From positions 56,844-120,843 of the forward strand of contig JAUXXF010000019.1 of NCBI GenBank assembly GCA_030681135.1: a stretch of DNA of 64,000 bases. Direction: 5' to 3'. Of this stretch, positions 53,265 to 63,200 are shown piece by piece (the stretch's first letter is position 1; the number at the start of each line of letters is the position of its first letter). The notes under the pieces are model-generated. The model saw only the letters and a program-made list of their open reading frames with translations. It did no database searches and was not told the origin of the DNA. The stretch is from Chlamydiales bacterium (GTDB taxonomy: Bacteria > Chlamydiota > Chlamydiia > Chlamydiales > SM23-39). Position numbers and translations under genes: made by a program.

Positions 53265-53709
53265 GCAGGCCGTCTCTCGTTTGAAGGGCAGGCATTTGAG
53301 GGTTGCTACATTAAACGGCTCGTTTGATCTGCTTCATGCTGGCCATTTGTACATGATTAGTCAGGCAAAGCTTCAAGCTGATTGTTTGATTGTCGGCTTG
53401 AATTCAGACGCTTCGATTCAAGTCTATAAAAGCTCTACAAGGCCGATCGTGCCGCTTAAGTATCGTCTTGAGATGATGGCGGCTTTGGAATTTGTGGATT
53501 ATGTCACGTGGTTTGAAGAGACCGATCCGTGCCGTTTTATTGAGACAGTTCGGCCTGATGTTCATGTAAATGGAATAGAGTATGGCAAAAATTGTATCGA
53601 AGCTGCTACGGTAAGGACTTGTGGGGCGAGACTACATTTAGTAGATCGGATCCCTTCTTTATCCACATCTGAACTTATCAAGAAGATTCGAGACTTATGC
53701 GAAGTATAG
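53215..53709 (+). CDS. RfaE2-like nucleotidyltransferase
   Basis: 164 residues. The HIGH-type motif (LNGSFDLLHAGHLYMI) and a later ISTSE-like (PSLSTSELIKKI) motif mark a cytidylyl/adenylyltransferase of the RfaE domain II class, which makes ADP-heptose from heptose 1-phosphate; a glycerol-phosphate type substrate is possible. The sugar-kinase domain of bifunctional HldE is absent. GGAGGGG lies seven bases before the ATG, so the 50-base overlap with lon looks real. It overlaps the rhomboid gene by 13 bases. Confidence 0.82.
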   Translation: MRPAWLEKKLIEPKELEQAVSRLKGRHLRVATLNGSFDLLHAGHLYMISQAKLQADCLIVGLNSDASIQVYKSSTRPIVPLKYRLEMMAALEFVDYVTWFEETDPCRFIETVRPDVHVNGIEYGKNCIEAATVRTCGARLHLVDRIPSLSTSELIKKIRDLCEV

Positions 53710-54818
53710 GAACTATTTTATCTGAGCAAGAAGCCTTGCGTTTTACAGGTTATTTAAAGAAATTGGGGATCGCCCATACTTGCGAGCCCTCTTTAGAGGC
53801 GTCGAGAGGTTTTATCTCTTATCAAGTATGGGTTCATGATGAAGATCGATTAGATGAAGCAAAGCTTGGATTTGAGCAGTTTTTGCAAAATCCCGCTGAC
53901 TCAGCGTTTGATATTCCATTGACTCAGCAAGTAGTTGAAGAGCCCCCTCTCCCGATAGAGCCAGAAGAGAGAGCTCCTGTGGTGCAAAAAGTCTCTAGCT
54001 ATTTGACGAGTTTGATCATTGCCTTATGTACGCTTGTATTTTTTGTGAATACCTATCAAGAACTTCCTCTCTTGGAAGAGGGCGTCCCTGAGGCGATATT
54101 TTCTTTTACACCGATCCAGACGACCCTTCTCTATGATCTGCCTCCTTTTTTTGAAAAGCTCACTGAGCTTATGCAAAAGCATCCGGCTCCAGCTTCCCAA
54201 CCTCTTTCTCCGGAGCTGCAGGCCGATATCGCCTCTCTTCCCTCTGCAGCCTACTGGCGAGGGGTTTATGATTGGGTAGTACTCCGTTGGAAAACAGGAG
54301 ACAGTTCGTCCGCAGAAGGTCCTTTATGGGTGAAAATTCGACAGGGGGAGATTTGGCGGCTTATTTCGCCTTGTGTGTTGCATGCAGGGATTCTTCATAT
54401 TCTTTTCAACATGTTATGGGTATGGGTCCTTTGCAGGCCTGTAGAAGAGAGACTTGGGATTTGGAAGACTCTTGTTTTCATGGCGATCGTTGCTATAGGA
54501 TCGAATACTTTTCAGTATTTGATGGGGGGACCATTTTTTTTAGGCTATTCGGGAGTTGTCATGGGGCTTGCAGGTTTTATCTGGAGCCGTCAGAAAGTCG
54601 CTCCCTGGGAAGGATATCCGATTCATCCATCAACCCTTTTCTTTTTGCTTCTTTTCGTGCTTGCGATGTTTACTCTTCAACTGGTCTCTTTTATCCTTCA
54701 GATGTTTAGCAGTGTGCAATTTCCTCTCAATATTGCCAATACAGCCCATATTAGCGGGGCCCTATTAGGGGTTTTTCTGGGAAGGCTTCGGTTTTTTTCT
54801 TGGAGAGTCGCCCGATGA
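53697..54818 (+). CDS. Rhomboid intramembrane serine protease (GlpG-like)
   Basis: 373 residues. A cytosolic N-terminal domain (about 90 residues, with the [12 protein letters not shown] region) is followed by a membrane domain with the catalytic Ser in [13 protein letters not shown] and His in [28 protein letters not shown] is the first conserved helix. An unusually long loop (about residues 120-200) precedes the core. Substrates unknown. It overlaps its neighbours on both sides (13 and 4 bases), so lon, rfaE2, rhomboid and rnz form a chain. Confidence 0.88.
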   Translation: MRSIGTILSEQEALRFTGYLKKLGIAHTCEPSLEASRGFISYQVWVHDEDRLDEAKLGFEQFLQNPADSAFDIPLTQQVVEEPPLPIEPEERAPVVQKVSSYLTSLIIALCTLVFFVNTYQELPLLEEGVPEAIFSFTPIQTTLLYDLPPFFEKLTELMQKHPAPASQPLSPELQADIASLPSAAYWRGVYDWVVLRWKTGDSSSAEGPLWVKIRQGEIWRLISPCVLHAGILHILFNMLWVWVLCRPVEERLGIWKTLVFMAIVAIGSNTFQYLMGGPFFLGYSGVVMGLAGFIWSRQKVAPWEGYPIHPSTLFFLLLFVLAMFTLQLVSFILQMFSSVQFPLNIANTAHISGALLGVFLGRLRFFSWRVAR

Positions 54819-55720
54819 GTGTTAGAGATTTAACGATTCTTGGTTGTTCGAGTCAGCAACCGACCCGCTTTCGCAACCACGGCGCTTACTTGCTTCGTTG
54901 GAATGATGAAGGGCTTCTTTTCGATCCTGGAGAAGGGACGCAGCGGCAGTTTATTTTTGCCGAGATCGCTCCTCCTGTCGTCAAGCGGATCTTTATTAGT
55001 CATTTTCATGGAGATCATTGTTTAGGACTCGGCTCGATGCTGATGCGTTTGAACCTTGATAAAGTCTCCCATCCTATTCATTGCTACTATCCTGCGGCTG
55101 GTAAAAAATATTTCGACCGGCTCCGTTATTGCTGCATGTATAAAGAGCAGATTGAAGTGATCGAGCATCCGGTGAAATCCGCAGGTTTAGTTGAAGATGA
55201 TGGAAAGTTCCGTATTGAAGCTGCTTTTCTGGAGCATGGAGTGGAAAATATAGGCTGGCGCATTACAGAGCCAGATACGATCAAATTTAACAAAGAAGAT
55301 CTAAAAGCGCTTGGCATTGATGGACCGTCTGTGAGGATTCTAGAAAAAGAGGGGAGTATTCATATTAATGGTCGCACTGTTTTATTGGAGCAGGTAAGCC
55401 GCATTCGCAAGGGAGATGCTTTTGCTTATGTGATCGATACTCGTCCTTGCTCTGCCGCCCTTGAGCTGGCGCGTGGAGCTAAAATGCTTCTTTGTGAGAG
55501 TACCTATGCAGATAAAGAGCGCTCTCTGGCTCATGAGTATATGCATATGACGGCCCTACAGGCTGCAAAGCTGGCTGCGGATGCTGGTGTAGAAACTCTT
55601 ATTTTAAGCCACTTTTCTGCTCGCTATAGAGAGGCTGAAGAGCTGGCTGCTGAGGCCCGTACGATTTTCCCCAATACCTTTGCTGCAGAAGATTTAAAAC
55701 GCTTCCCTTTTGAGAGATAA
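54815..55720 (+). CDS. rnz: Ribonuclease Z (tRNA 3' processing)
   Basis: About 301 residues. Metallo-beta-lactamase fold with the motif [23 protein letters not shown] in the later part and LSHFSARY near the end, and the RNase Z family start ([29 protein letters not shown]). It cuts tRNA precursors at the discriminator, needed here since tRNA-Leu lacks encoded CCA. The ATG overlaps the rhomboid stop (ATGA). Confidence 0.93.
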   Translation: MSVRDLTILGCSSQQPTRFRNHGAYLLRWNDEGLLFDPGEGTQRQFIFAEIAPPVVKRIFISHFHGDHCLGLGSMLMRLNLDKVSHPIHCYYPAAGKKYFDRLRYCCMYKEQIEVIEHPVKSAGLVEDDGKFRIEAAFLEHGVENIGWRITEPDTIKFNKEDLKALGIDGPSVRILEKEGSIHINGRTVLLEQVSRIRKGDAFAYVIDTRPCSAALELARGAKMLLCESTYADKERSLAHEYMHMTALQAAKLAADAGVETLILSHFSARYREAEELAAEARTIFPNTFAAEDLKRFPFER

Positions 55721-55760
55721 TAAGTTCCGACCGCGGTATATCTAAAAATCAGTGGAACTT

Positions 55761-56216
55761 CTAGGAAAGAGTAACAAACTCAGTTTGTCTAAGCGCTTCA
55801 AAGAGCACAATCGCTGCGCTGTTTGCCAGGTTAAGGCAGCGAGCGTCTTTCGCCATAGGAATAGTATAAAAATGCTCTGGCCATCTCTCCTTAAAAACAG
55901 GGGGAAGGCCGCTGGTTTCTGAGCCAAAGATCAGAAGAGAATCTGACGTATAGGAAGCTTTCGTATAAGGAGTTTCGCTTTTGCTCGAGAGGAAGAAAAA
56001 AGGAGCGGAAGTTTGTTCTAAATAAGAGTTAAGATCATCGATTTCTTCGATCTGCACGTTCGCCCAGTAGTCGAGACCTGCTCGTTTCAACCATCGATTG
56101 TTCGTGCTAAATCCAAGGGGACGAACTAAAAGCAGCGAGGAGTTGGTGGCTGCGCAAGTTCTTACAATATTGCCTGTATTTTGAGGGATTTGGGGCTGGA
56201 AGAGAACGATTTTCAC
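55761..56216 (-). CDS. trmL: tRNA (cytidine34-2'-O)-methyltransferase TrmL
   Basis: 151-residue SpoU-class (SPOUT) methyltransferase that methylates the wobble ribose of leucine tRNAs. IVLFQPQIPQNTGNIVRTCA, LIFGSETSGLPP and ARCLNLANSAAIVLFEALRQ are the three SPOUT motifs. The start is a GTG, and its Shine-Dalgarno (AGAGGT) lies inside the end of the neighbouring repeat element. Same place as CT540. Confidence 0.93.
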   Translation of the reverse strand: MKIVLFQPQIPQNTGNIVRTCAATNSSLLLVRPLGFSTNNRWLKRAGLDYWANVQIEEIDDLNSYLEQTSAPFFFLSSKSETPYTKASYTSDSLLIFGSETSGLPPVFKERWPEHFYTIPMAKDARCLNLANSAAIVLFEALRQTEFVTLS

Positions 56217-56387
56217 TAGACCTCTTTCGGAACTAAGGGTTCGTCGATTTTAGGGATTATTTTGGCCTATTTTCGATTTTTTTGGCAGGGGTAATATACG
56301 AAGTTGATATAATCCCTGTCAAAAAAATCGAAAATAGGCCAAAATAATCCCTAAAATCGACAGAACCTTAGTTTCGAAAGAGGTCTA
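56217..56387. repeat. 171-base inverted-repeat element between mip and trmL
   Basis: Two arms of about 73 bases face each other around a short A/T-rich centre (GGTAATATACGAAGTTGATA). They start TAGACCTCTTTCG(G/A)AACTAAGG and differ at only a few positions. The right end CTA is the complement of the mip stop codon TAG; the left end is directly next to the trmL GTG. No ORF inside. This is a MITE- or REP-like element, and its transcript would fold into a long hairpin. Confidence 0.9.
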
Positions 56388-57110
56388 CTGGATTGACGTC
56401 TCTTCAGCATCGACCTGCTGCCATCTTTGGGGAAGGCCTTCACTATCGGATAAGGCTTGTGCATCGGCAGACCCATCGGCTTTAATGAGCTCTACTTCGA
56501 AAATCATCAGAGCGTCAGGAGGAAAATGGGATTGTTTTCCGAAGCTTTGGTCTGGGTGCAAATATAATGTCCGGAGCTCTCCTTCTTTCATCCCTATAAT
56601 TCCTTTGCTAAAACCAGGAATCGTTTCATCGAGAGAAATAAGCTCTTCTTCGGCAATGGTTTCTAGGGCCTCTCCATCTAGATAACGAGCGGAGTAGCGG
56701 ACAATCGGAGAGTTATAAGGTTCGAGAGCTTGTCCTGCCCCTTCTTTAAGGATTTTGTATTGAATTTTATTATTTTCTAAGCTGACGACCCCTTCAGTTT
56801 TTTGATTGGTCTCTAAAAAAATCTCTGCTGCCTGTCGATTTTTTTCAGCGAGTATTTCCAAATGTTCTTCTTGTAAAACAGCAATCGCTTGGACGCACTC
56901 TTCTTCTTTCATAGGAGAGCTTTTCCCTTCAGAAGCGTCTTGTAATCCTTTGACAATGGCTTCAATATCGAGCTCGAGTCCCAACGCTTCAAGATTTTTG
57001 CCAATAAGATGTCCCATCGCTTCGGAAATTTTGGCAATATTTTGTTCTGCTGGCACATCGGCATACAGAGAAAGAGCTGCGCAAAGGGAAAGCAAAAGAG
57101 ATTTTTTCAT
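56385..57110 (-). CDS. mip: Mip-like FKBP-type peptidyl-prolyl isomerase
   Basis: 241 residues. Signal peptide (LLLSLCAALSLYA), an N-terminal helical dimerisation region, then an FKBP domain (YKILKEGAGQALEPYNSPIV, GFSKGIIGMKEGELRTLYLH, PPDALMIFEVELI). Chlamydial Mip is an exported lipoprotein-like isomerase, but no clear lipobox Cys is seen here. The ATG overlaps the hisS stop by 4 bases. Its stop TAG belongs to the repeat element. Confidence 0.93.
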   Translation of the reverse strand: MKKSLLLSLCAALSLYADVPAEQNIAKISEAMGHLIGKNLEALGLELDIEAIVKGLQDASEGKSSPMKEEECVQAIAVLQEEHLEILAEKNRQAAEIFLETNQKTEGVVSLENNKIQYKILKEGAGQALEPYNSPIVRYSARYLDGEALETIAEEELISLDETIPGFSKGIIGMKEGELRTLYLHPDQSFGKQSHFPPDALMIFEVELIKADGSADAQALSDSEGLPQRWQQVDAEETSIQ

Positions 57111-58390
57111 AAAATCCTTCCTTGAAGGTGGTCTATTAAGTGATCTAAGGAAATCTCGACTGTCTGCCGAGTTTCCAGATGTTTTAAGCTAATGCGGTTC
57201 GAACTCAATTCCTCAGAGCCGATGATGGCGGCGTACATAGCAGCCGATCGAACGGCATTTTGCAGGGCATTTTGCATTTTTTTTGCATGAAGCTCAATCT
57301 CTGCAAAGAGATGCTGACGGCGGCATAAAGCGGTTAGAGCAAAACATTTTGCTTTTGCCTCTTCTCCTAAAGGAATAAAATAGATGAGAGGTCCTCTTCT
57401 TTTTGGCTGAGCTACTCCTTGAGCGATCATGGTCTGCAAGATCCTCTCAATTCCCGTCGCAAAACCTACTCCCGGGAGATTAGGTCCGCCGAGAGAGCCT
57501 AAGAGCCCATCATATCTGCCGCCTCCGCCAAGCGCATTTTGCGCTCCTAAATCCTCGCTCGTGATTTCAAAGACGGTTTTTACGTAATAATCCAGACCTC
57601 TCACAATACGATCGTCAATTTCATAAGGGATATTGATCAAATCCAGCAAACGGCATACTTCTTGAAAATGTTGTTTGGCAGGCAGAGAAAGATGGGTAAG
57701 AATCGAAGGCGCATGTTGAATGAGTTTTTTATCTCCAGGATCTTTTGAGTCGAGGATGCGAAGAGGATTTTTTTCGAAGCGCACTTTGCTGTCTGCGGAT
57801 AGCTGCTCTAAGTGAGGTCTGAAATAGTTTACAAGCGCCTCGCGGTAAGCCCCTCTGGACTCTACATCTCCCACACTATTGAGCTTCACTTTTAAATTTT
57901 TAAGCCCCAGTCTTGCATAGATCTGATATGATAAATCGATGACTTCAGCATCTTGCGCCGGATCTTCGATCCCAATGGCCTCTACGCCAAATTGATGGAA
58001 TTGGCGATACCTTCCTGATTGAGGTCTTTCATAGCGGAACATTGGCCCCATATAATAGAGTTTATGACCCGCTCTCGCCTGGGATAAATGATGTTCAATG
58101 AAGGCTCTCATGGTCGATGCGGTCCCTTCAGGTCTTAAAGAAAGATCTCTTCCCCCTCGATCCTTAAAGCTAAACATCTCTTTTCCAATAACGTCAGTTT
58201 CTTCTCCTACACCCTTAGCAAAAAGTTCTGTCTGCTCATACATAGGCGTTCGGATCTCCGAATAGCCATACTCCGCAGCCATCGAGGCAATCACAGCCTC
58301 CAGACTGTGCCAAAGGGCAGTCTCTTGCCATGGCTCTTTTGCCTGATAAGGCAATATATCAAAGGTCCCTTTAGGAAGCTGAAACTTCAT
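57107..58390 (-). CDS. hisS: Histidyl-tRNA synthetase
   Basis: About 427-residue class II synthetase. Motif 1 around YEQTELFAKGVGEETDV, motif 2 GPMFRYERPQSGRYRQFHQF, histidine-specific GLDYYVKTVFE and GGGGRYDGL, motif 3 GVGFATGIERI, then the anticodon domain. The start is at MKFQLPKGTFDILP. It directly precedes mip; in Chlamydia aspS lies between them. Confidence 0.97.
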   Translation of the reverse strand: MKFQLPKGTFDILPYQAKEPWQETALWHSLEAVIASMAAEYGYSEIRTPMYEQTELFAKGVGEETDVIGKEMFSFKDRGGRDLSLRPEGTASTMRAFIEHHLSQARAGHKLYYMGPMFRYERPQSGRYRQFHQFGVEAIGIEDPAQDAEVIDLSYQIYARLGLKNLKVKLNSVGDVESRGAYREALVNYFRPHLEQLSADSKVRFEKNPLRILDSKDPGDKKLIQHAPSILTHLSLPAKQHFQEVCRLLDLINIPYEIDDRIVRGLDYYVKTVFEITSEDLGAQNALGGGGRYDGLLGSLGGPNLPGVGFATGIERILQTMIAQGVAQPKRRGPLIYFIPLGEEAKAKCFALTALCRRQHLFAEIELHAKKMQNALQNAVRSAAMYAAIIGSEELSSNRISLKHLETRQTVEISLDHLIDHLQGRIL

Positions 58391-58454
58391 TTTTGAACAC
58401 ACTTTTTGTCCCCATTATAAACCGGGTCTGAAAATAATACCATGTTTTTGAGAT

Positions 58455-58672
58455 GGGGCTCCGCCCCAAACCCCGCCAAAAGGCTGGCGCCCTTTGGAAA
58501 CCCCCTTTTTTTTATTTTTCCGAGACAAAGCTCAACGATAAAAACGATGTAACGATAAAAAATATATCGTTATATCGTTATATCGTTTTTATCGTTGAGC
58601 TTTGTCTTAGAAAAAAAGAAAATAGGATTCCATAAGGACGAAGTCCTTTGGTGGGGTTTGGGGCGGAGCCCC
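58455..58672. repeat. 218-base inverted-repeat element upstream of uhpC
   Basis: Two imperfect arms of about 100 bases. Outer ends GGGGCTCCGCCCC (58455-58467) and GGGGCGGAGCCCC (58660-58672) are themselves palindromic; each arm then has AAACCCC(G/A)CC, another small hairpin, and CAAAGCTCAACGATAAAAAC near the middle. The centre is a tandem of ATATCGTT units. No real ORF. The remaining gap to uhpC (58673-58837) is A/T-rich and probably holds the uhpC promoter. Confidence 0.9.
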
Positions 58673-58837
58673 AAGATGAAGGAGCCCCGAGAAAAAAATG
58701 CTGTATAAAAAAACGGCGTTGACATATACCGAAAATGATTCAAAACTGTTGATTTTGAATAGTAGAAATTAATAATTAATAGCTTTCTGGGATAGGCTTT
58801 CTAAAAGCATTGACATAAGTCTCAAGGAGCTTTAGGC

Positions 58838-60217
58838 TTGTCCCGTTTGCCTGTAATGGAGAGACATTCGGTGAGTGTTCTTAATTTTTTGAGGCCAGCT
58901 CCCTACATTGAGGAGATTCAAGACGAAGAAGTAGTAAAAAAAAACTACAAGTACTGGCGTCTTCGCACATTTTATGCAATGTACGTGGGCTATGCTTTTT
59001 ATTACTTGACGCGCAAGAGTTTTACTTTTGCTCTGCCAGCTTTGCAAAATGATTTGGGGCTAGATAAATTTGAGCTCGGGCTCTTGGGGACGATTTTGAG
59101 TCTTTCCTATGGAGCCAGTAAATTTTTAAGCGGCATTTTAGGAGATAAGTCCAATCCACGATATTTCATGTCCATAGGTCTTATCTTGACGGGGGTTTTC
59201 AACATTTTGTTTGGAAGTTCCTCTTTTTGGTGGGCCTTTGCTATTTTTTGGGGCTTAAATGGATGGTTTCAAGGGTGGGGATGGCCTGGCTGTGCTAAAC
59301 TACTTACCCATTGGTATTCCCATTCTGAAAGGGGACGGTGGTGGGCTGTGTGGAACACGTCCCACAATTTAGGCGGCGCCCTGATTCCTCTTGTTGCTGC
59401 TGGATGTGCTGCACAATTTGGATGGCGCTTTGCTTTGTATGTGCCAGGGGTTTTATGCATTTTAGGGGGAGTCTTTTTAATCAATCGATTAAGAGATACT
59501 CCTCAATCACTAGGTTTGCCTCCTATAGAAAAATTTCGAAACGATTATCCGGACAACGGAAGACAGCAAAAAGAAAAAGTGCAATTTACCGCTAAAGAAA
59601 TTTTATGGGAATACGTATTGACCAACAAGTACATTTGGGTGTTGGCTTTTGCCTACTTTTTTGTGGGGTTGATCCGTACGGCCATTAATGATTGGAGCAT
59701 GTTCTATTTAGTGGAATTTAAGCACTATCCTCTCTTGGAATCTGGGGCATGCGTAAGCTGTTTTGAGATTGGAGGATTTGTAGGAAGCCTTGCGGCAGGG
59801 TGGTCCTCTGATATTTTGTTTAAAGGCAAAAGAATTCCTGTTATTGTCTTGTGTGGATTGCTTACACTAGGTTCTATGGCTTGTTATCAGATGTTTCCGG
59901 TCTCTTGGATTGCCGTCGATAGCTTTTTCTTGTTTCTTTTTGGCTTTTTTATCTTTGGTCCTCAAATGCTGATCGGCATGGTCCCTGCAGAGTTATCTCA
60001 TAAAAAAGCCGCAGCTACAGCTACGGGCTTTGTAGGATGTTTTGCTTACCTAGGAGCTGCTTTTGCAGGAGGTCCTCTGGGAGCCATTACAAAAGAGTGG
60101 GGATGGAATATGTTTTTTATGATTTTGATGGTTAGTGCTTTTCTATCCATCCTTTTGATGTTCCCTCTTTGGTCTTTAAAATCGAGTCCTCGCCAGAAAA
60201 CATGTGAGGAGCAATAA
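58838..60217 (+). CDS. uhpC: Hexose-phosphate antiporter UhpC-like
   Basis: 459-residue major facilitator (organophosphate:phosphate antiporter family) with about twelve membrane helices. YVGYAFYYLTRKSFTFALPA, GWFQGWGWPGCAKLLTHWYS and the loop-2/3 SERGRWWAVWNTSHNLGGAL are signatures of UhpC/UhpT/GlpT proteins. In chlamydiae it imports glucose-6-phosphate from the host. The TTG at 58838 has AAGGAG eight bases upstream; an ATG six codons on is the alternative. hisS-uhpC-dnaE equals CT543-CT545. Confidence 0.95.
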   Translation: MSRLPVMERHSVSVLNFLRPAPYIEEIQDEEVVKKNYKYWRLRTFYAMYVGYAFYYLTRKSFTFALPALQNDLGLDKFELGLLGTILSLSYGASKFLSGILGDKSNPRYFMSIGLILTGVFNILFGSSSFWWAFAIFWGLNGWFQGWGWPGCAKLLTHWYSHSERGRWWAVWNTSHNLGGALIPLVAAGCAAQFGWRFALYVPGVLCILGGVFLINRLRDTPQSLGLPPIEKFRNDYPDNGRQQKEKVQFTAKEILWEYVLTNKYIWVLAFAYFFVGLIRTAINDWSMFYLVEFKHYPLLESGACVSCFEIGGFVGSLAAGWSSDILFKGKRIPVIVLCGLLTLGSMACYQMFPVSWIAVDSFFLFLFGFFIFGPQMLIGMVPAELSHKKAAATATGFVGCFAYLGAAFAGGPLGAITKEWGWNMFFMILMVSAFLSILLMFPLWSLKSSPRQKTCEEQ

Positions 60218-60283
60218 ATTTATGGGATCGCCCAAGCATAACTTTTACCCTACTCGAGGGAACTATATTATTGGACGATCCCT

Positions 60284-63200
60284 ATGACCTGGACCCCACT
60301 CAACGTCCACTCGCAATTTTCCATTTTAGATTCGACAGCATCTGTAACCGCTTTGGTTGATAAGGCAAAACGCTATGGGATGTCAGCCCTTGGCTTAACG
60401 GATATGGGGAATCTCTATGGAGCGATTGATTTTTACAAAGCCTGTAAGTCTGCGAAAATAAAGCCTATTTTAGGTTGTGAGATTTGGATAGCGCCGGGTT
60501 CAAGACATGAAAAAAAACGGATCCCTGGACAGCCCAATGGGTTTCCTCTGATCCTTTTGGCGAAAAATAATCAAGGATATCAACATCTTTGTAAACTCTC
60601 CTCAATAGGGTTTTTAGAAGGATTTTATTATCAGCCCCGCATTGATAAAGAAACGCTCGCTCTTTATCGAGAGGGGCTGATTTGCCTTTCTGGCCCCATG
60701 CAGGGGCATGTTCCTTATTTGATTTTGCAAGATCTTGAAGAGCAACTCTTCACTGAAGTGAAGTGGTATCAAAACCTTTTTGGCGAAGATTTTTATTTTG
60801 AGTTGCAGCGCCATCAGATGACAGAAGAGCAGATCGTTGCAGATGGAATGGAAAAAGAGCATTGGCTTTTCCAAAAGTACCAAGATTATAGCGTCGCTCA
60901 AAAGAAAGTAAATCAGAAGCTTCTCTCTTTAGCTTCGGAATTTGGGATCAAATATGTAGCGACTAACGACATCCATTATCTGGAGAGAGATGATTGGCGC
61001 GCTCATGAGATCTTATTGAACGTTCAATCGGGAGAGCCTTGTGAAATTTGGGAGCGCGACTCTAGAGGTGTCCCCAAAAATAAAGCGCCGAATCCGAAAC
61101 GCGAGACAATGGCAAGCCATGAGCTGTATTTTAAATCGCCTGAGCAAATGCAGGCCCTTTTTGCAGATATTCCTCTAGCTTTGGAAGAGACGCAGCATAT
61201 TGCAGCCAAATGCCATGTAGAGCTTGATTTTACAATGAAGCACTATCCCGTATTTATTGCCCCAGCTTTGGAGGGGAAATCTTATACAGTAGACGAGAGG
61301 CTGCGCGCGGCGGAACAATTTTTATATGACTTAGGACAAGCTGGGATTAAAACTCGCTATACGCCTCAGCACTTGGTAGAAGTGCAAAAGATCTATCCGG
61401 GAAAAGATCCTCTCGAAGTGGTAAAAGCCAGATTTGAATACGAGTTTCAGCTGCTCGCTTCCAAGGGGATGTGCGATTACATGCTGATTGTCTACGATTT
61501 TATTGCGTGGGCTAAACAAAGAAAAATCCCTATGGGGCCAGGAAGAGGATCGGCAGCTGGGTCCATCATTGCCTATTTAATCGGCATTACTGACATTGAG
61601 CCGCTTCGTTTTCATCTGTTCTTTGAGCGTTTTATTAATCCTGAAAGGGTGTCCTATCCTGATATTGACGTAGACATTTGCATGGAAAGGCGTCAAGAGG
61701 TGATCGATTACACGGTCGCTAAGTATGGGAAAGATCGAGTCGCGCAGATCATTACTTTTGGCACGATGAAAGCAAAAATGGCGATCAAAGATGTGGGACG
61801 CGTGTTGAATGTGCCACTATCTAAGGTCAATGAGATTGCAGCATTGGTTCCTGAAGATCCCACCATGACGTTGGAGAAGGCTTTTGAGATAGATCCAGCC
61901 TTAAGCCAATTTATGGAGCAAGATATTGAAGTGCGCCGCGTGCTCGAGATGGCAAAAAGGACAGAAGGGTCGATCCGCAATACGAGCACTCACGCAGCCG
62001 GCCTGATTATCTCAGGAGGTCCGATTACCGATTATATTCCTGTGTGTACGGCAAAAGATTCTGAGATGGTCGTGACACAATTTGCCATGAAGCCAGTAGA
62101 AAGCGCGGGGATGCTGAAGATCGACTTTTTAGGGCTAAAGACGCTGACCTCTATCCAAAAATGTGTTGATGCGATTGCAAAATCGAAGGGGAAAGAGATC
62201 GATTGGACGAACTTGCCATTGAATGATCGTCCGACGTTTGATCTTCTTACGCAAGGCAAAACCATGGGAGTGTTCCAGCTAGAATCTGGCGGAATGCAAG
62301 ATCTGGTAAAACAGCTCCATATTGATGTCTTTGAAGAGATTATTGCCGTCGGCGCTCTGTATCGTCCAGGTCCAATGGATATGATCCCCTCTTTTATTCA
62401 ACGAAAACATGGTAGGGAAGAGATTGAGATTGACCATCCGCTCATGAAAGATATTTTATCTGAGACGTATGGCGTCATGGTCTATCAAGAGCAGGTGATG
62501 CAGATTGCAAGCGCTCTGGCTGGGTATTCTTTAGGAGAAGGCGACGTCCTTCGCCGTGCGATGGGCAAAAAAGATAAAGAGGAGATGTCTCGCCAAAGAG
62601 AGAAGTTTTCAACGGGAGCTTTGGAAAAGGGGATCGATGCAGAAACGTCGAGCCGGATTTTTGACAAGATTGAAAAGTTTGCCTCCTATGGCTTTAATAA
62701 ATCCCATGCAGCGGCGTACGCTTATTTAACTTATACGACTGCTTATTTGAAGGCCAATTATCCCAAAGAGTGGATGGCGGCTTTAATGACGTGCGACCAG
62801 GACGATACGACGAAAGTGGCTAAATTTATTCGTGAGGCCTGTTCTATGCATATCCCAACGCTGTCTCCGGATATTAATCAGGCAGATAGCGAATTTGTTG
62901 CTACAGAAGATGGGATTCGTTTTGCCATGTCGGGGATTAAGGGAGTTGGAGAAGCCGTCGTCGATATGATTCTGGAAGAGAGAAAGCAAAGAGGGGCTTT
63001 TTCGAGCCTGTATGATTTTATTCAGCGGGTCGATAAAACGAGGATTGGAAAAAAAACAATCGAGATTCTTGTCGATGCAGGCGCGTTTGACTTTACTGGC
63101 TGGAGCCGCGATAGCATGAGAGAGAGCGTTGAGCCGATGTTTGAGATGGCCTCTGCAGAGCAAAAAGAATCTTCTCGCGGAGTAATTAGCCTTTTTTCTT

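Noticed and set aside
58453..58635. 60-codon ORF within the hisS-uhpC gap
   Set aside because: It lies inside the inverted-repeat element and its text follows the palindromic sequence; no ribosome-binding site or protein-like composition.
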